A stretch of 15,293 nt of DNA from the NCBI GenBank assembly GCA_047634015.1, contig JBLIDB010000114.1, forward strand, positions 1-15,293, read 5' to 3'. The notes under the pieces are model-generated. The model saw nothing but the letters and a program-made list of their open reading frames with translations. It was not told the DNA's origin and searched no databases. The translations under genes were made by a program, and so were the position numbers. Source of the stretch: JAJRXG01 sp047634015. GTDB lineage: Bacteria; Bacteroidota; Bacteroidia; Chitinophagales; Saprospiraceae. Within the stretch, counting starts at the first letter, position 1; the number at the start of each line of letters is the position of its first letter. Of the stretch, positions 15,146 through 15,293 are shown piece by piece.

Positions 15146-15293
15146 ATGAAGCAATAATTTGAAATTGTAGACTATAATTCAATTTGGGAAGAAATGTATT
15201 TAAATGAAAAGAGAACTTGGTTGAAATATTTGGAGAAAATTTAAACTCAATTCATCATATTGGAAGTACTGCAATACCAAATACAAAAGCTAA
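15146..15293 (+). pseudogene. GrpB-family protein, broken by a stop at codon 4 and a frameshift (runs off the window)
   Basis: ATG AAG CAA is followed directly by TAA (15155-15157), after which the same frame continues FEIVDYNSIWEEMYLNEKR, the characteristic GrpB start (usually I-V-x-Y-x-x-x-W-x-x-x-F-x-x-E). Near 15214-15217 one base appears lost. The next frame then reads LVEIFGENLNSIHHIGSTAI followed by PNTKA, which includes the family signature H-H-I-G-S-T-A-I-P. GrpB proteins belong to the nucleotidyltransferase-like superfamily and their function is poorly known. No in-frame start after the stop would recover a full domain. The rest lies beyond the window. Identification is strong; inactivation rests on two separate lesions. 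Confidence 0.85.

Noticed and set aside
313..15157. Possible reassignment of TAA, because it interrupts five remnant frames (313, 1194, 1747, 9474, 15155)
   Set aside because: The intact SulP, RND and phosphorylase-domain genes end at TAA at the expected family lengths, and none of the seven intact genes contains an internal TAA. The remnants also carry frameshifts and lost ends, so plain decay explains the stops.

Overview
The window most likely comes from a member of the Bacteroidota. It is AT-rich, its start codons mostly lack a clear Shine-Dalgarno sequence, and the remnant at about 5650-5911 (minus strand) carries a type IX secretion sorting motif (IYPNPF). The intact protein set (SulP carrier, RND pump, exported M20 peptidase, NfsB-like nitroreductase) fits that group but does not place it more finely. 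I see no rRNA, tRNA, CRISPR array, intact transposase or phage gene.

Layout. Positions 1-2157 are a patchwork of dead gene pieces: the 5' part of cydA (minus, nonsense stop and lost 3' half), a shattered SulP anion transporter (minus, several frameshifts and stops), and the tail of a parallel beta-helix protein (plus). Next is a divergent pair of intact genes. One encodes a 620-residue protein with an uncharacterised N-terminal domain and a nucleoside-phosphorylase-like C-terminal domain (2129-3991, minus). The other encodes a 532-residue FAD enzyme of the alkyldihydroxyacetonephosphate synthase type (4047-5645, plus). The gap to 6150 holds a T9SS sorting-domain remnant and a degenerate REP-like sequence. 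A four-helix membrane protein (6151-6501, minus) is divergent from an intact SulP transporter with STAS domain (6801-8414, plus). A nitroreductase (8754-9386, plus) is followed by a short-chain dehydrogenase remnant and a strong 19-bp hairpin, which terminates the convergent M20 amidohydrolase (9735-11168, minus). After about 600 bases with traces of a decayed beta-barrel-like reading frame comes a 1041-residue RND efflux permease (11771-14896, plus). The window ends inside a broken GrpB-family gene.

The intact genes look like single-gene transcription units. There is no operon longer than one gene, and the RND permease has no adaptor or TolC gene beside it. The clearest theme is heavy gene decay: almost every intergenic gap over 300 bases holds a recognisable or suspected remnant. 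I do not see a convincing new multigene system. The least-explained intact gene is the 620-residue phosphorylase-domain protein.
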